Assembly (NCBI RefSeq): GCF_026410545.1
Contig: NZ_JAPMIT010000004.1
Span: forward strand, 372,001 to 436,000
Direction: 5' to 3'
From: Microbacterium sp. STN6
GTDB taxonomy: Bacteria > Actinomycetota > Actinomycetes > Actinomycetales > Microbacteriaceae
Length of the DNA: 64,000 nt
The notes beneath the pieces were generated by a model, which was not told where the DNA came from, did not search any database, and saw only the letters and a program-made list of their open reading frames with translations. Both the position numbers and the translations under genes were made by a program. Shown here one piece after another: positions 10,822 through 20,445 of the stretch; the stretch's first letter is position 1; the number at the start of each line of letters is the position of its first letter.

Positions 10822-10940
10822 GTCGACGGCGGCAGTCAGTGCACACGGGGGTCAGCCGTTGGTACCTGTCGACGGCGGCAGTCAGTGCATACGCGGCGTC
10901 AGCCGTTGGTACCTGGCGGGGTCAGCCGTTGGTGGGAGCG
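10822..10940. repeat. 46-bp tandem repeat downstream of lpqE
   Basis: Two near-identical 46-base units (10822-10867 and 10868-10913) contain GTCGACGGCGGCAGTCAGTG and GTCAGCCGTTGGTACC. The block GGGGTCAGCCGTTGG appears a third time at the end of lpqE itself, where it covers the lpqE stop codon. The array looks like a tandem duplication of the gene tail. It is not CRISPR-like, since there are no unique spacers. Confidence 0.8.
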
Positions 10941-11497
10941 GGGGTGTCGGTGGGCTGCGGTGTGTCGGTCGCAGTCTCGACGGGGGTCGGGGTCTCGGTC
11001 GGCGTGGGCTTCGGGCTCGGCGTGAGCGTGGAGTACGCCTCGAGCGCGTTCGTGAGCACGGGCACCCTCAGCTGCACGCCGGTCTGGTCGCCGTACTGGA
11101 AGAACACCTTGTGCAGCGCGCCGGGCTTGGTGTCGAAGTCACGAATGACGAGGCTGGGGTGCCCGGCCTCGCCGACCTTGCGCGAAGACTGCGCCTCGAC
11201 GGTCACGTACTCGCTCGTTGAGCCGCTGTCGTTCGGCGACTGGATCTCGACGCGGTGGCTCTTGTTGCTCGTGTTCACGAGGGTGACGATGAGATTGGCG
11301 GCCGAGTCGTCGTCGTTCACGATGAACATGGCGTTGCGCACGCCGATGACGCCGACATTGCCGTTCACGCCGTCACTCGAGTCGTACTTCTTCGTGGTGG
11401 CCTGCGGTGCGATCAGGTTGCAGCCGGCGGTGCCGAGCACCAGTCCAGCGGCCAGAACGATGGATGCCGCAACACGACCCCTCACGAGACCCTCCAA
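10922..11497 (-). CDS. lpqE: LpqE-like lipoprotein
   Basis: A 191-residue predicted lipoprotein. A hydrophobic signal ends in the lipobox L-G-T-A-G-C with the lipidated Cys at residue 26. The body ([38 protein letters not shown]) looks like a beta-rich extracellular domain. A Thr/Pro-rich tail (about 155-190) is probably an extended surface linker. Its position, divergent from carD, copies lpqE-carD (Rv3584-Rv3583c) in M. tuberculosis, which is the main basis for the name. Function unknown. Confidence 0.72.
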   Translation of the reverse strand: MEGLVRGRVAASIVLAAGLVLGTAGCNLIAPQATTKKYDSSDGVNGNVGVIGVRNAMFIVNDDDSAANLIVTLVNTSNKSHRVEIQSPNDSGSTSEYVTVEAQSSRKVGEAGHPSLVIRDFDTKPGALHKVFFQYGDQTGVQLRVPVLTNALEAYSTLTPSPKPTPTETPTPVETATDTPQPTDTPAPTNG

Positions 11498-11661
11498 GAA
11501 TAGGTGTTCGCGCCACGGCCTCCTCGGCCCTTCGTCGGCGCAGAATTCGCTTTGAGTTTAGCGTACGCATGAGAGGCGCTCCCGCCCGCCCGCGAGGGAA
11601 GGGCGAACCTTACCACCGATCGGCTGTGGTATTCTGGAGGTTGCTGAAGGGACTTCAATCT

Positions 11662-12144
11662 ATGCTTTTCGAGGTTGGCGAGACAGTCGTTTACCCCCAC
11701 CACGGTGCCGCAACGATCACCGAAGTCAAGAAGAGAATCATCAAGGGCGAAGAGAAGCTCTATCTCAAGCTCAATGTCACTCAGGGCGACCTGACTATCG
11801 AGGTTCCGGCCGACAACGTCGACCTCGTGGGCGTTCGTGACGTCATCGGTAAAGAGGGTCTCGACAAGGTGTTCGAGGTGCTTCGCGCGCCGTTCACCGA
11901 GGAGCCGACCAACTGGTCGCGCCGTTACAAGGCGAACCTCGAGAAGCTGGCCTCGGGCGATGTCATCAAGGTTTCCGAGGTCGTTCGCGACCTGTGGCGC
12001 CGGGATCAGGATCGCGGCCTCTCTGCTGGTGAGAAGCGCATGCTCGCCAAGGCGCGCCAGATTCTCATCTCCGAACTCGCGCTCGCCGAGAAGACCGACG
12101 AAGAGAAGGCCTCGACCGTTCTCGACGAGGTTCTTGCCTCCTAG
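11662..12144 (+). CDS. carD: RNA-polymerase-binding transcription regulator CarD
   Basis: CarD binds the RNA polymerase beta subunit and stabilises open complexes, notably at rRNA promoters. The 160-residue product begins with the Tudor-like RNAP-interaction domain ([20 protein letters not shown]) and continues with the helical DNA-binding domain containing [17 protein letters not shown] and [29 protein letters not shown] -10-like TATTCT lies at 11630-11635. The gene starts the block carD, ispDF, cysS, rlmB. Confidence 0.96.
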   Translation: MLFEVGETVVYPHHGAATITEVKKRIIKGEEKLYLKLNVTQGDLTIEVPADNVDLVGVRDVIGKEGLDKVFEVLRAPFTEEPTNWSRRYKANLEKLASGDVIKVSEVVRDLWRRDQDRGLSAGEKRMLAKARQILISELALAEKTDEEKASTVLDEVLAS

Positions 12145-12154
12145 TCAGTATCGA

Positions 12155-12190
12155 CGGTGGTCGAGTAGCGCGAAGCGCGTATTGAGCCCC
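12155..12190. repeat. REP-like palindrome between carD and ispDF
   Basis: CGGTGGTCGAGTAG, then the short palindrome GCGCGAAGCGC, then GTATTGAGCCCC. It matches the arrangement at 8046-8087 read on the other strand. It separates two same-strand genes, so it is not limited to convergent gene ends. Confidence 0.7.
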
Positions 12191-12204
12191 GTACCCTAGA
12201 GGGC

Positions 12205-13365
12205 ATGACCCCACTCCCGCGCGTCGCTGTCATCATCGTCGCCGCGGGTGACGGCGTGCGCTTGGGCGCGGGCCAGCCGAAGGCGTTCGTGCGCCTCTCC
12301 GGCCGCACGCTGCTGGAGCGGGCGGTCGAGGGCGCAGCCGCACTGGGCGAGCCGGCGCAGCTGGTGGTCGTCGCACCGCCGGGTCGCCTTGACGAGGCGC
12401 GATCGCTTGCGGCATCCGCTGCCCATGCCTCGCCGGTCACGGTCATCTCGGGCGCCGCGACCCGCCAGTCGTCGGTCGCTGCAGGGCTGGCGCTCGTCGA
12501 CCCAGACACCGAGACGGTGCTCGTGCACGACGCCGCCCGCGCGCTGGCTCCCGCCTCGCTCTTCGCCCGCGTTCTCGCGGCAGTACGTGACACGGCCGGC
12601 CCCGCGGTCCCCGGCCTGCCGGTGACCGACACGATCAAGCAGACGGATGCCGCGGGCACGATCCTCGCGACCGTTGACCGATCCGCGCTCTCCGCCGTGC
12701 AGACGCCGCAGGGTTTCCCGTACGCCCAGCTGCGCGCCGCGTACGACGCCGCCGATGCGGAGTACACGGACGACGCGGCGCTCGCCGCGGCATCCGGCCA
12801 CCCGGCCCGCGTGATCGAGGGCGATCCCCTCGCCTTCAAGATCACCACCGTCTGGGACCTCGAGCGGGCCGAGGGCCTGCTGGCCGAGCGCGTCACGACT
12901 CGCATCGGCCTCGGCACCGACACCCACGCTTTCGGCGGTGAGGGGGAGCTGCGCCTCGCCTGCCTGGCCTGGCCTGGCGAGCCCGCCCTCGCCGGTCACA
13001 GCGATGGCGACGCGGTGGCGCACGCCATCGTCGACGCCCTGCTGTCGGCGGCCGGCCTCGGCGACATCGGCAGCGTCTTCGGCACGGCAGACCCGCGCTT
13101 CGAGAACGCGCATGGCGACGTGTTTCTCGTCGAGACGCGCCGCCTGCTCGAGACAAACGGATGCCGCATCGGCAACGTCTCCGTTCAGCTGGTCGGTACG
13201 CGACCCCGCTTCGCACCGCGCCGCGACGAAGCCGAGCAGGCGCTCTCGGAGATTCTGGGTGCACCCGTGAGCGTGAGCGGGACGACCACTGATGGGCTCG
13301 GGTTCACGGGGAGCGGCGCGGGAGTCACCGCGATCGCGTCGGCGCTCATCCGCCGCCTGCCCTGA
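12205..13365 (+). CDS. ispDF: Bifunctional IspD/IspF isoprenoid enzyme
   Basis: Residues 1 to about 225 are IspD, the cytidylyltransferase that makes CDP-methylerythritol: AVIIVAAGDGVRLGAGQPKAF is the nucleotide loop, with VLVHDAARA and VQTPQGFPYAQL. Residues from about 230 are IspF, the cyclodiphosphate synthase: RIGLGTDTHAFG holds the zinc Asp and His, followed by LAGHSDGDAVAHAIVDALL and GLGFTGSGAGVTAIASALI. The fusion joins two steps of the MEP pathway and skips the IspE step between them. It lies between carD and cysS. Confidence 0.95.
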   Translation: MTPLPRVAVIIVAAGDGVRLGAGQPKAFVRLSGRTLLERAVEGAAALGEPAQLVVVAPPGRLDEARSLAASAAHASPVTVISGAATRQSSVAAGLALVDPDTETVLVHDAARALAPASLFARVLAAVRDTAGPAVPGLPVTDTIKQTDAAGTILATVDRSALSAVQTPQGFPYAQLRAAYDAADAEYTDDAALAAASGHPARVIEGDPLAFKITTVWDLERAEGLLAERVTTRIGLGTDTHAFGGEGELRLACLAWPGEPALAGHSDGDAVAHAIVDALLSAAGLGDIGSVFGTADPRFENAHGDVFLVETRRLLETNGCRIGNVSVQLVGTRPRFAPRRDEAEQALSEILGAPVSVSGTTTDGLGFTGSGAGVTAIASALIRRLP

Positions 13366-13383
13366 GCCAAATAAGCTAGGGGA

Positions 13384-14841
13384 GTGACGCTGCGACTCTA
13401 CGACACCAGGGAACAGGCCCTGCGGGACTTCATCCCGCTCATTCCCGACCGCGTGGGTCTGTACGTCTGCGGGCCCACGGTGCAGTCGTCGCCCCACATC
13501 GGGCACCTGCGCTCGGCGCTGGTCTACGACCAGTTGCGGCGCTGGCTGGTGCATCGCGGGTACGACGTGACCATGGTGCGCAACGTCACCGATATCGACG
13601 ACAAGATTCTGGCCGGAGCCCGCGCGGCCGCCGCCGAGGCTGACGCGCAGGGCGGTGGGCGCGGCGCGAGCGAGGAGTGGTGGGCGCTCGCGTACCGCAT
13701 CGAGCTCGAGTTCACCGCCGGCTACCAGGCGCTCGGCGTGCAGCCGCCCACCTACGAGCCGCGGGCGACGGCGAACATCCCCGAGATGCAGCAGCTGATC
13801 GCGCGCCTGATCGAGCGCGGTCACGCGTACGCCGCCGGCGACGGCTCGGGCGACGTCTACTTCGACATCACCAGCTGGCCGGCCTACGGCGAACTCACCC
13901 GGCAGAGCCCGGACCGCATGGAAGCCGCCGACGACGCCGACCCGCGAGCCAAGCGCGACGAGCGCGACTTCGCCCTCTGGAAGGGGCGCAAAGCGGATGA
14001 GCCCGACTCCGCCTCCTGGCAGAGCCCGTGGGGCCCCGGTCGCCCCGGCTGGCACATCGAGTGCTCGGCCATGTCGGTGCGCTACCTCGGCGAGACCTTC
14101 GACATTCACGGCGGCGGGCTCGACCTGCGCTTCCCGCACCACGAGAACGAGCTCGCGCAGTCCGCGGCCGCCGGCGACGGGTTCGCCCGCTACTGGGTGC
14201 ACAACGGGCTCGTGCACGTGAACGGCCAGAAGATGTCGAAATCCCTCGGCAACTCGGTCTACGCCGCCGACCTGTTCGCGAAGGCGCGGCCCATCGTCGT
14301 GCGCTACTACCTCGGCTCCGCCCACTACCGCTCGACCATCGACTTCACCGACAACTCGCTCGTCGAGGCCGAGGCGGCGCTCGAGCGCATCTCGGGCTTC
14401 CTCGAGCGCGTCGACCGCCGGCTGGCCGGCACCCGGTTCGCCGGCACCGGCGCCCAGATGGTCCCTGACGCGTTTGCGAACGCGATGGACGACGATCTCG
14501 CCGTACCAGAGGCCCTCGCCGTGCTGCACGACACCGTGCGGGCAGGCAACGCGGCGCTCGATGGCGAGGAGCTGGCGGCGGCCGCATCCGCTCGGGGCGC
14601 CGTGGTCGCCATGACCGAGGTGCTCGGCATCAACCCGCTCTCGCCGCAGTGGTCATCCCAGGCGGATGCGCCAGCGCATGCCGCCCTCGGCGTACTCGTC
14701 GAACACAGGCTCGCTGCACGCCAGCGGGCCCGCGCCGACCGCGACTGGGGCGAGGCAGACCGCATTCGCGACGAGCTCGCTGCGGCCGGAATCACCATCG
14801 AAGACACCCCCTCGGGTGCACATTGGAGCGTTGAACCGTGA
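13384..14841 (+). CDS. cysS: Cysteinyl-tRNA synthetase
   Basis: A class I synthetase of 485 residues charging tRNA-Cys. Motifs in order: [21 protein letters not shown] with the zinc Cys and the HIGH signature, [19 protein letters not shown] and [18 protein letters not shown] for zinc and substrate, and [11 protein letters not shown] as the KMSKS loop. The helical C-terminal domain ends with [24 protein letters not shown] is the likely start at 13384. The stop overlaps the rlmB start by four bases. MshC, a CysS relative, is excluded by length and full motif set. Confidence 0.95.
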   Translation: MTLRLYDTREQALRDFIPLIPDRVGLYVCGPTVQSSPHIGHLRSALVYDQLRRWLVHRGYDVTMVRNVTDIDDKILAGARAAAAEADAQGGGRGASEEWWALAYRIELEFTAGYQALGVQPPTYEPRATANIPEMQQLIARLIERGHAYAAGDGSGDVYFDITSWPAYGELTRQSPDRMEAADDADPRAKRDERDFALWKGRKADEPDSASWQSPWGPGRPGWHIECSAMSVRYLGETFDIHGGGLDLRFPHHENELAQSAAAGDGFARYWVHNGLVHVNGQKMSKSLGNSVYAADLFAKARPIVVRYYLGSAHYRSTIDFTDNSLVEAEAALERISGFLERVDRRLAGTRFAGTGAQMVPDAFANAMDDDLAVPEALAVLHDTVRAGNAALDGEELAAAASARGAVVAMTEVLGINPLSPQWSSQADAPAHAALGVLVEHRLAARQRARADRDWGEADRIRDELAAAGITIEDTPSGAHWSVEP

Positions 14842-15851
14842 AGAACCCAGGCAAGCCCCGCGCCGGTGCCGTGCGCAAGAGCAAGAAGGGCCCGCAGGTC
14901 GGCTCGGGCGGTCAGGGGCGCAAGGCGCTCGAGGGCCGCGGCCCCACCCCGAAGGCCGAGGAGCGCACCTACCACCCGGCAGGCAAGCGCAAGGCCGCCC
15001 AGGAACGTCTCACGGCGGCGGGCGGCGGCCGGGCACGTTCCAACTCCGGCACGGATGCGCGCGGCGCCCAGCGCCCCGCGCCCCGAAAGCGGGCGACGGG
15101 CGACGAGGCGGAACTGGTGACGGGCCGCAACTCGGTGCTTGAGGCGCTTCGCGCGCACATCCCCACCACGACCCTCTACATGGCGGCGCGCATCGAGATG
15201 GATGACCGCGTGAAAGAGATCCTGTCGATTGCGACGGGGCGCGGCATCCCGGTTCTCGAGATCATGCGGCCTGAGCTCGATCGCATGACCGGCCGCGACG
15301 CGGTGCACCAGGGGCTGGCGCTCAAGGTGCCGCCGTATGAGTACGCGCACCCGCTCGAGCTGCTCGACGAGACGCTGCGGCGGGGGCAGAAGCCGCTGTT
15401 CGTCGCGCTGGACGGCATCACCGACCCGCGAAACCTGGGCGCGATCATCCGCTCGACCGCGGCATTCGGCGGTCACGGAGTGATCGTGCCGCAGCGGCGT
15501 TCGGTCGGCATGACGGCCTCGGCGTGGAAGACCTCGGCCGGCGCCGCCGCGCGCACACCGGTGGCGATGGCGCCGAACCTCACGCAGACACTCAAGGCGC
15601 TCAAGCAGCGGGGCGTGTTCGTGCTCGGCCTCGACGGTGGCGGCGACGTGTCGCTGCCCGGGCTCGAGCTCGCCGACCAGCCCGTCGTGATCGTCGTGGG
15701 CAGCGAGGGCAAGGGCCTCTCACGCCTGGTCACGGAGACGTGCGACGCGATCGTGTCGATCCCCATCAGCGCGGCCACCGAGTCGCTGAACGCGGGCATC
15801 GCCGCGAGCGTCACCCTCTACGAGATCGCGCGCATCCGCTCAGCCGAGTAG
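14838..15851 (+). CDS. rlmB: 23S rRNA 2'-O-methyltransferase, TrmH/RlmB family
   Basis: A SpoU/TrmH methyltransferase of 337 residues. The first 90 residues are a basic, disordered extension rich in Lys, Gly and Pro, common in actinobacterial members. Then follows the substrate-binding domain ([20 protein letters not shown]) and the knotted SPOUT domain: [35 protein letters not shown], and the C-terminal [23 protein letters not shown] start overlapping cysS. The exact rRNA target is inferred from family. Confidence 0.9.
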   Translation: MKNPGKPRAGAVRKSKKGPQVGSGGQGRKALEGRGPTPKAEERTYHPAGKRKAAQERLTAAGGGRARSNSGTDARGAQRPAPRKRATGDEAELVTGRNSVLEALRAHIPTTTLYMAARIEMDDRVKEILSIATGRGIPVLEIMRPELDRMTGRDAVHQGLALKVPPYEYAHPLELLDETLRRGQKPLFVALDGITDPRNLGAIIRSTAAFGGHGVIVPQRRSVGMTASAWKTSAGAAARTPVAMAPNLTQTLKALKQRGVFVLGLDGGGDVSLPGLELADQPVVIVVGSEGKGLSRLVTETCDAIVSIPISAATESLNAGIAASVTLYEIARIRSAE

Positions 15852-15859
15852 AAGGCGGG

Positions 15860-17152
15860 TCACACGCGGCTTCGCCAGTCGCCCGCATCCTCGTCGTCGT
15901 CGATCAGGTCGCTCGGCATGGTGACGGCCTCGGTGACGGGGCCGATCACGGTGGCCTCGTCGCGGCGGTGCCGCAGCACATCGTTGACGTACGAGGTGAC
16001 GGCCTCGGCCAGCGGGATATCCCTGCCCTCGTTCTGTGACATGTACCAGCGGTGATCGAGCAACTGGTGGAACACCTCGGCGGGCTCGAGCTTGCCGCGC
16101 AGCTCGGCGGGGATCGCGCGCACGATGGGCTCGAACACGCGGATCAGCCACTCGTGCGCCATGGCCTCCTCGTCGCTGCCGACCTTGCCGAGGGTCGCCG
16201 AGTACGAGTCGAGGTCGTTGAGCAGGCGGCGGGCCTGGTTCTCCTGCACGTCGAGCCCGGTGAGTCGCAGCAGACGACGCTGGTGGTGCCCGGCATCCAC
16301 CACCTTGGGCTGAATGCGCACCGTCGTGCCGTTGTCGTCGGTCTTGATCGCCAGCTCTTCGATGTCGAAGCCGAGCTCGTTCAGCCGGTTCACGCGCTCG
16401 GCGATGCGCCAGCGCTCGGAGGTGGGGAACGACTCGCGGGCGGTCAGCTCCTTCCACAGTGAGTGGTAGGCGGCGACGATGCCCTCAGAGATGGCGACGG
16501 GGTCGAGATCCTCGTCGGCCCGCCCGCCCGCCGCGAGATCCATGAGCTCGCCCGCAATGTTGACGCGCGCGATCTCGAGGTCGTTCTCCCGCTGGCCGTT
16601 CGAGAGACCGCCGTCATAGAGCTGGCCGGTCTCGGCGTCGACGAGGTAGGCGGCGAATGCGCCGGCGTCACGACGGAAGAGGGTGTTCGACAGCGAGACG
16701 TCGCCCCAGAAGAATCCGCCGATGTGCAGGCGGGCGAGCAGCACGGCCAGCGCGTCGGCGAGACGGTTGGCCGTGTCGGGTCGCAGCGTCTGGGAGAACA
16801 GCGCGCGGTAGGGCAGCGAGAACTTGAGGTGGCGCGTGACGAGCACGGACTTCAGTTCTTCGCCCTCGTCGTCGGTGCGGTTCGTGATGACGGCGACGGG
16901 GTCGACGCAGGGGATGTCGAGGCGCTGCAGGGTGCGCAGCATCTCGTACTCGCGCCGGGCCATCTCGAGCGTGGTCTCCTTGATGGCGATGACGTAGCCG
17001 GAGAGGTTGGCGAAGCGCACGAGGTGTCGCGAGATGCCCTTGGGAAGCAGGGCGATGTGGTCTTTCGGCCAGTCGTCGAGCGGCACATTCCACGGCAGGT
17101 CGAGAAGGGCGGGGTCGGCCGTGGCCGAGGTGATGTTCAGTGAGCCGCTCAT
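15860..17152 (-). CDS. DUF4032 protein with kinase-like N-terminal half
   Basis: A 430-residue actinobacterial protein. Residues of about 40-210 resemble a lipopolysaccharide-kinase/protein-kinase fold: YVIAIKETTLEMARREYEML suggests the ATP-binding Lys, LARLHIGGFFWGDVSLSNTLF the catalytic loop (HxGxxxGDxxxxN) and AYLVDAETGQL the metal-binding segment. The C-terminal part is DUF4032 (HEWLIRVFEPIVRAIP, EVFHQLLDHRWYMSQNEGRDI). The substrate is unknown. It is downstream of the UgpC-type ATPase on the same strand, separated by a hairpin. DUF4032 assignment is from recall of the family pattern. Confidence 0.78.
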   Translation of the reverse strand: MSGSLNITSATADPALLDLPWNVPLDDWPKDHIALLPKGISRHLVRFANLSGYVIAIKETTLEMARREYEMLRTLQRLDIPCVDPVAVITNRTDDEGEELKSVLVTRHLKFSLPYRALFSQTLRPDTANRLADALAVLLARLHIGGFFWGDVSLSNTLFRRDAGAFAAYLVDAETGQLYDGGLSNGQRENDLEIARVNIAGELMDLAAGGRADEDLDPVAISEGIVAAYHSLWKELTARESFPTSERWRIAERVNRLNELGFDIEELAIKTDDNGTTVRIQPKVVDAGHHQRRLLRLTGLDVQENQARRLLNDLDSYSATLGKVGSDEEAMAHEWLIRVFEPIVRAIPAELRGKLEPAEVFHQLLDHRWYMSQNEGRDIPLAEAVTSYVNDVLRHRRDEATVIGPVTEAVTMPSDLIDDDEDAGDWRSRV

Positions 17153-17170
17153 AATGCCTTAAACGTTAAT

Positions 17171-17207
17171 GCCGGCCGGGCTGCACCATGAGTGCAACCC
17201 GACCGGC
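17171..17207 (-). terminator. Hairpin after the ABC ATPase gene
   Basis: A 16-base stem (17171-17186 with 17192-17207) around the loop CATGA. The two imperfect positions are C.A mismatches on the plus strand but G.U pairs in minus-strand RNA, so the structure is built for the minus transcript. It lies between the ATPase stop and the DUF4032 start and probably reduces read-through. There is only a weak U-tract. Confidence 0.55.
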
Positions 17208-17222
17208 GAGGTGAAACGGGTG

Positions 17223-18320
17223 TCAGTCGACGACCGCGCCGCCGAGACGGCTGCCGCTTTCTGCGTCGAACATGTGCAGGTGGCCCACCTTCGGGCTGAT
17301 GTACACGGTGTCGCCCGCGTTCGGGTGGGCGCGACCGTCGACGCGCGCGACGAAGTCGGTGCGCTTGCCGTCGATCTCGCTGTGGCCGTACAGGTAACCG
17401 TCGGCGCCGAGTTCCTCGACGAGGTCGACGGTGACCTTGAGGCCCTCGCCCTCGGCGTTCGCGACGACCACGTCCTCCGGGCGGATACCGATGGTGACCT
17501 CGTTGCCACTGGCGGCGGCAAGGGTGTCGCGGCCGACGGGAACGACGGCGGTGCCGAACTTGACGCCACCTTCGGTGAGGCCGGCCGTGAACAGGTTCAT
17601 AGCCGGGCTGCCGATGAAGCCGGCGACGAACACGTTCTGCGGCTGCGCGTACAGGTCGCGCGGGGTGCCGACCTGCTGCAGCACGCCATCCTTGAGAACC
17701 GCAATGCGGTCGCCCATGGTCAGCGCCTCGGTCTGGTCGTGCGTGACGTAGACGGTCGTGACGCCGAGGCGGCGGGTCAGCGAGGCGATCTGCGTACGGG
17801 TCTGCACGCGCAGCTTGGCGTCGAGGTTAGACAGCGGCTCGTCCATGAGGAACACCTGCGGGCTGCGCACGATGGCCCGGCCCATGGCGACGCGCTGACG
17901 CTGGCCACCGGAGAGGGCCTTCGGCTTGCGGTTCAGGTACGGCTCGAGGTCGAGAAGCTTGGCCGCCTCGAGAACGCGGTTCGCGCGCTCCTCCTTGTGC
18001 ACGCCGGCGATCTTCAGGGCGAAGCCCATGTTCTCGGCGACCGTCATGTGCGGGTAGAGCGCGTAGTTCTGGAAGACCATGGCGATGTCGCGGTCCTTCG
18101 GCGGCACGTCGGTGACGTTGCGGTCGCCGATGAAGATGTTGCCCTCGTTGACCTCTTCGAGACCGGCGAGCATGCGCAGCGATGTGGACTTTCCGCAGCC
18201 GGAGGGGCCGACGAGAACGAGGAACTCGCCGTCTGCGACCTGAAGGTCGAGCTGGTCAACGGCGGGGCGGGTGGAACCCGGGTAGAGACGGGTTGCCTTG
18301 TCAAAACTGACGGTAGCCAT
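17223..18320 (-). CDS. ugpC: Sugar ABC transporter ATP-binding protein, UgpC/MsmK type
   Basis: A 365-residue ATPase. Walker A is GPSGCGKSTSLRML, the Q-loop VFQNYALYPHMTV, the signature LSGGQRQRVAMGRA, Walker B VFLMDEPLSNLDAK and the H-loop VYVTHDQTEA. From residue 235 it has the OB-type regulatory (MalK-like TOBE) domain ending ISPKVGHLHMFDAESG. No permease or binding protein is adjacent, which is usual for actinobacterial MsiK-type ATPases that serve several carbohydrate importers. The specific substrate cannot be told. Confidence 0.9.
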   Translation of the reverse strand: MATVSFDKATRLYPGSTRPAVDQLDLQVADGEFLVLVGPSGCGKSTSLRMLAGLEEVNEGNIFIGDRNVTDVPPKDRDIAMVFQNYALYPHMTVAENMGFALKIAGVHKEERANRVLEAAKLLDLEPYLNRKPKALSGGQRQRVAMGRAIVRSPQVFLMDEPLSNLDAKLRVQTRTQIASLTRRLGVTTVYVTHDQTEALTMGDRIAVLKDGVLQQVGTPRDLYAQPQNVFVAGFIGSPAMNLFTAGLTEGGVKFGTAVVPVGRDTLAAASGNEVTIGIRPEDVVVANAEGEGLKVTVDLVEELGADGYLYGHSEIDGKRTDFVARVDGRAHPNAGDTVYISPKVGHLHMFDAESGSRLGGAVVD

Positions 18321-18626
18321 GGCGGTATTACTCCTTCACCGGCAGGTACGTGCCGGACGATCCGTAGTGAATGGATTTATACGATCGCGCTGCGCGAACG
18401 CCTCGTGATCACCTTCATAGTAGGGCATGTGCAGGGCGCCGCCTATTCGGGGGTGGGGGCGCCGGCGGCGGCGTGCGGGGGTGCCGCTCTGCGCCGCATC
18501 CGCTTGCCATACAGCGGCCGTCTGGTTGATTCCCAGAATGCCGACTTAGTATCTTTGTTGCGTTTGCATCGTGCAGGCGATCCCCCTTTTTCTCGTTCAT
18601 CCCGTTCTCGTCGTAAGTGAGGGTCC
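18321..18626. other. Divergent intergenic region
   Basis: 306 bases between the ABC ATPase gene (minus) and the thioredoxin-fold gene (plus). A TAGTAT hexamer near 18547 could be the -10 of the plus gene. No small gene, repeat or RNA structure that I can support is present. Confidence 0.4.
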
Positions 18627-19562
18627 ATGACCAACGCCTCACCAAGCGACGACCGCGAAAACCAGAACCGGGGTCGCGAGGCAGCCAGAGTCAAGGCGCG
18701 CACGCTTCGCGAGAAGCAGAAGAAGAAGGAGAAGCGCGGGCGCGCGATCCTGCAGGGCGGCATCGCCGTTGCGGTCGTCGCCGCGCTTGCGATCATCGCC
18801 ATCATCATCGTCGGCTCGGTGCGGCCGCCGGTTTCTGGCCCGAAGAACATGGCCAGCGACGGGATCGTGATCGGTTCGGGGCTCAAGGCTAAGAAGACGC
18901 AGGCGCTGCCGCCGACCGCAGAGCCGGTCGCGTCGACGCCGGACGCGACGGGAAGCGTCGTGACCATTCGTCTCTACGTGGACTATTTCTGCCGCACGTG
19001 CGGGCAGTTCGCGCGTGCGAACGGCAAGGAGATCGGGGAGCTTGCGAAGTCCGGTGCCGTGACCGTGGAGGTGCACCCCATCGCCCTGCTGAGCAGCCTC
19101 TCGTCTGGCACGCGCTATTCGCTGCGTGCGGCCAACGCGGCTGCCTGCGTGGCGGACAAGGCGCCGAACTCGTTCTACCGGTTCCACCTGCTGCTGTTCG
19201 AGCACCAGCCGAAGGAGAGCAGCTCAGGTCTCACCGACGACCAGCTGAAGTCGTACGTGACCAAGTCGGGTGCGTCGCACAGACACTCCATTGAGCGTTG
19301 CATCGACGACGGGCGATTCAAGACGTGGGTGCAAGCCGCCACGGACCGGGCCGTGGCCGGGCCTATCCCGAACTCCGATCTCAAGCCGTCGAAGCTCGAT
19401 GCGACTCCGCTCGTCATCGTGAACGGCAAGCACTACAAGGGCTCTCTGACGAGCGCGAGGGACTTCAAGTCGTTCGTGCTTCAGGCCTCGGGCGAGACGT
19501 ACCAGGCCTCGACCGCCTCACCCGTGCCGACGCCGACGGCGACCGCCGAGCCGCAGGACTGA
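18627..19562 (+). CDS. Membrane-anchored DsbA-like thioredoxin-fold protein
   Basis: A 311-residue protein with a basic cytoplasmic head (1-38), one transmembrane helix (about 41-63) and an extracytoplasmic Thioredoxin_4/DsbA-like domain. The active site is C-R-T-C at residues 122-125 (LYVDYFCRTCGQFA). A cis-Pro-like TPLVIVNGKHYKG follows near residue 265. It likely oxidises or isomerises disulfides of exported proteins. The Pro/Thr-rich tail (TASPVPTPTATAEPQD) contains the first unit of a 29-base tandem repeat that continues past the stop. Confidence 0.85.
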   Translation: MTNASPSDDRENQNRGREAARVKARTLREKQKKKEKRGRAILQGGIAVAVVAALAIIAIIIVGSVRPPVSGPKNMASDGIVIGSGLKAKKTQALPPTAEPVASTPDATGSVVTIRLYVDYFCRTCGQFARANGKEIGELAKSGAVTVEVHPIALLSSLSSGTRYSLRAANAAACVADKAPNSFYRFHLLLFEHQPKESSSGLTDDQLKSYVTKSGASHRHSIERCIDDGRFKTWVQAATDRAVAGPIPNSDLKPSKLDATPLVIVNGKHYKGSLTSARDFKSFVLQASGETYQASTASPVPTPTATAEPQD

Positions 19563-19606
19563 CTTCCGCGACCGCCGAGACGCAGAACTGACTTCGGCGA
19601 CCGCCG
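19539..19606. repeat. 29-bp tandem repeat spanning the stop codon
   Basis: Units at 19539-19567 and 19568-19596, with a partial third to 19606. Each starts GCGACCGCCGAG and contains CTGACTTC. The first unit holds the TGA stop of the thioredoxin-fold gene. The last CTGACT copy sits where the -35 box of the tRNA-Thr promoter is expected. Confidence 0.8.
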
Positions 19607-19618
19607 CTCGATTATGAT
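19588..19618 (+). promoter_or_regulatory. Candidate promoter of tRNA-Thr
   Basis: CTGACT at 19588-19593 and TATGAT at 19613-19618 are spaced 19 bases apart, and the tRNA begins 14 bases after the -10 box. The -35 element comes from the tandem repeat. Spacing is slightly long, so this is a reasoned guess. Confidence 0.5.
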
Positions 19619-19632
19619 GGGGTGTTCCCCCT

Positions 19633-19705
19633 GCCGGCCTGGCGCAATTGGTAGCGCACCGCTCTTGTAAAGCGAAGGTTACGGGTTCGAGTCCCGTGGC
19701 CGGCT
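19633..19705 (+). tRNA. tRNA-Thr (anticodon TGT)
   Basis: The acceptor stem GCCGGCC pairs perfectly with GGCCGGC. The D-loop has AATTGGTAG, the anticodon loop is CTTGTAA with anticodon TGT, and the T-arm is GGGTTCGAGTCCC. Discriminator T; CCA is not encoded. Length is 73 bases. Confidence 0.95.
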
Positions 19706-19780
19706 CTTCAGCTCACTCGGCTCTCGACAGCCTCGACAGTCGGCACGCGCTCAACCAGTGCCCGCTCAACCGCTGCCCGC

Positions 19781-20200
19781 TCACTCGGCGGGCTTGAAGT
19801 CCAGCGAGATCGAGTTCATGCAGTAGCGGTCGCCCGTGGGCGTTCCGAAGCCGTCGTCGAACACGTGGCCCAAGTGTGAATTGCAGTTGGCGCAACGCAC
19901 CTCGGTGCGCACCATGCCCAGGCTGCGGTCCTCGGTAAGCGTGACCGCCTCGGGCCGCACCGACTCGTAGAAGCTGGGCCATCCGCATGCCGAATCGAAC
20001 TTCGTTCCGCTCTTGAACAGTTCGGCACCGCACGCCGCACAGGTGTAAAGGCCGGCTCGATGCTCGTCGAGCAGTTCGCCCGTCCAGGGCCGCTCGGTCG
20101 AGGCCTCGCGCAGTACCGCGTACTGCTCGGGCGTGAGGGTCTTGCGCCATTCCTCGTCGGTCTTCGTCACGCCACCGCTCTTGATCGCACCGTCGTTCAT
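19781..20200 (-). CDS. msrB: Peptide-methionine (R)-S-oxide reductase
   Basis: A 139-residue MsrB that reduces the R-sulfoxide of methionine in proteins. The zinc site is C54-x-x-C57 (YTCAACGAELF) and C103-x-x-C106 (VRCANCNSHLGHVF). The catalytic residue is Cys127 in GDRYCMNSISLDF. GWPSFYE and TEVRCANC are family signatures. I prefer ATG 20200, preceded by GGAAGGGA, over ATG 20215. The gene stands alone, convergent to tRNA-Thr. Confidence 0.95.
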   Translation of the reverse strand: MNDGAIKSGGVTKTDEEWRKTLTPEQYAVLREASTERPWTGELLDEHRAGLYTCAACGAELFKSGTKFDSACGWPSFYESVRPEAVTLTEDRSLGMVRTEVRCANCNSHLGHVFDDGFGTPTGDRYCMNSISLDFKPAE

Positions 20201-20445
20201 GGCATTCCCTTCCATCGCCTGCGGAGCACACGCACCCCGCCCTCAGCCTAAACGCGCGTCGAGGATCTGACATTCCCCGTGACCTGCCGTTACGAAGGCC
20301 ACACACGCATCAATCGAGCGGATGGCGCCCATTCGCGACCTGCCCGCTCCCTTCGGTGCGCACACAGCCGCCCGCCCATATGATGTGCCTGACCCGGAGG
20401 CAGAAATCGTCCGGGAGTCCGACTCGTAGCGAGAGGTGGGAACGA

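Noticed and set aside
10822..10940. CRISPR array
   Set aside because: Units are contiguous with no spacers and include the lpqE stop codon; no cas genes in the window.
12196..14529. Minus-strand frame of 777 codons
   Set aside because: Antisense to ispDF and cysS; an artefact of high third-position GC.
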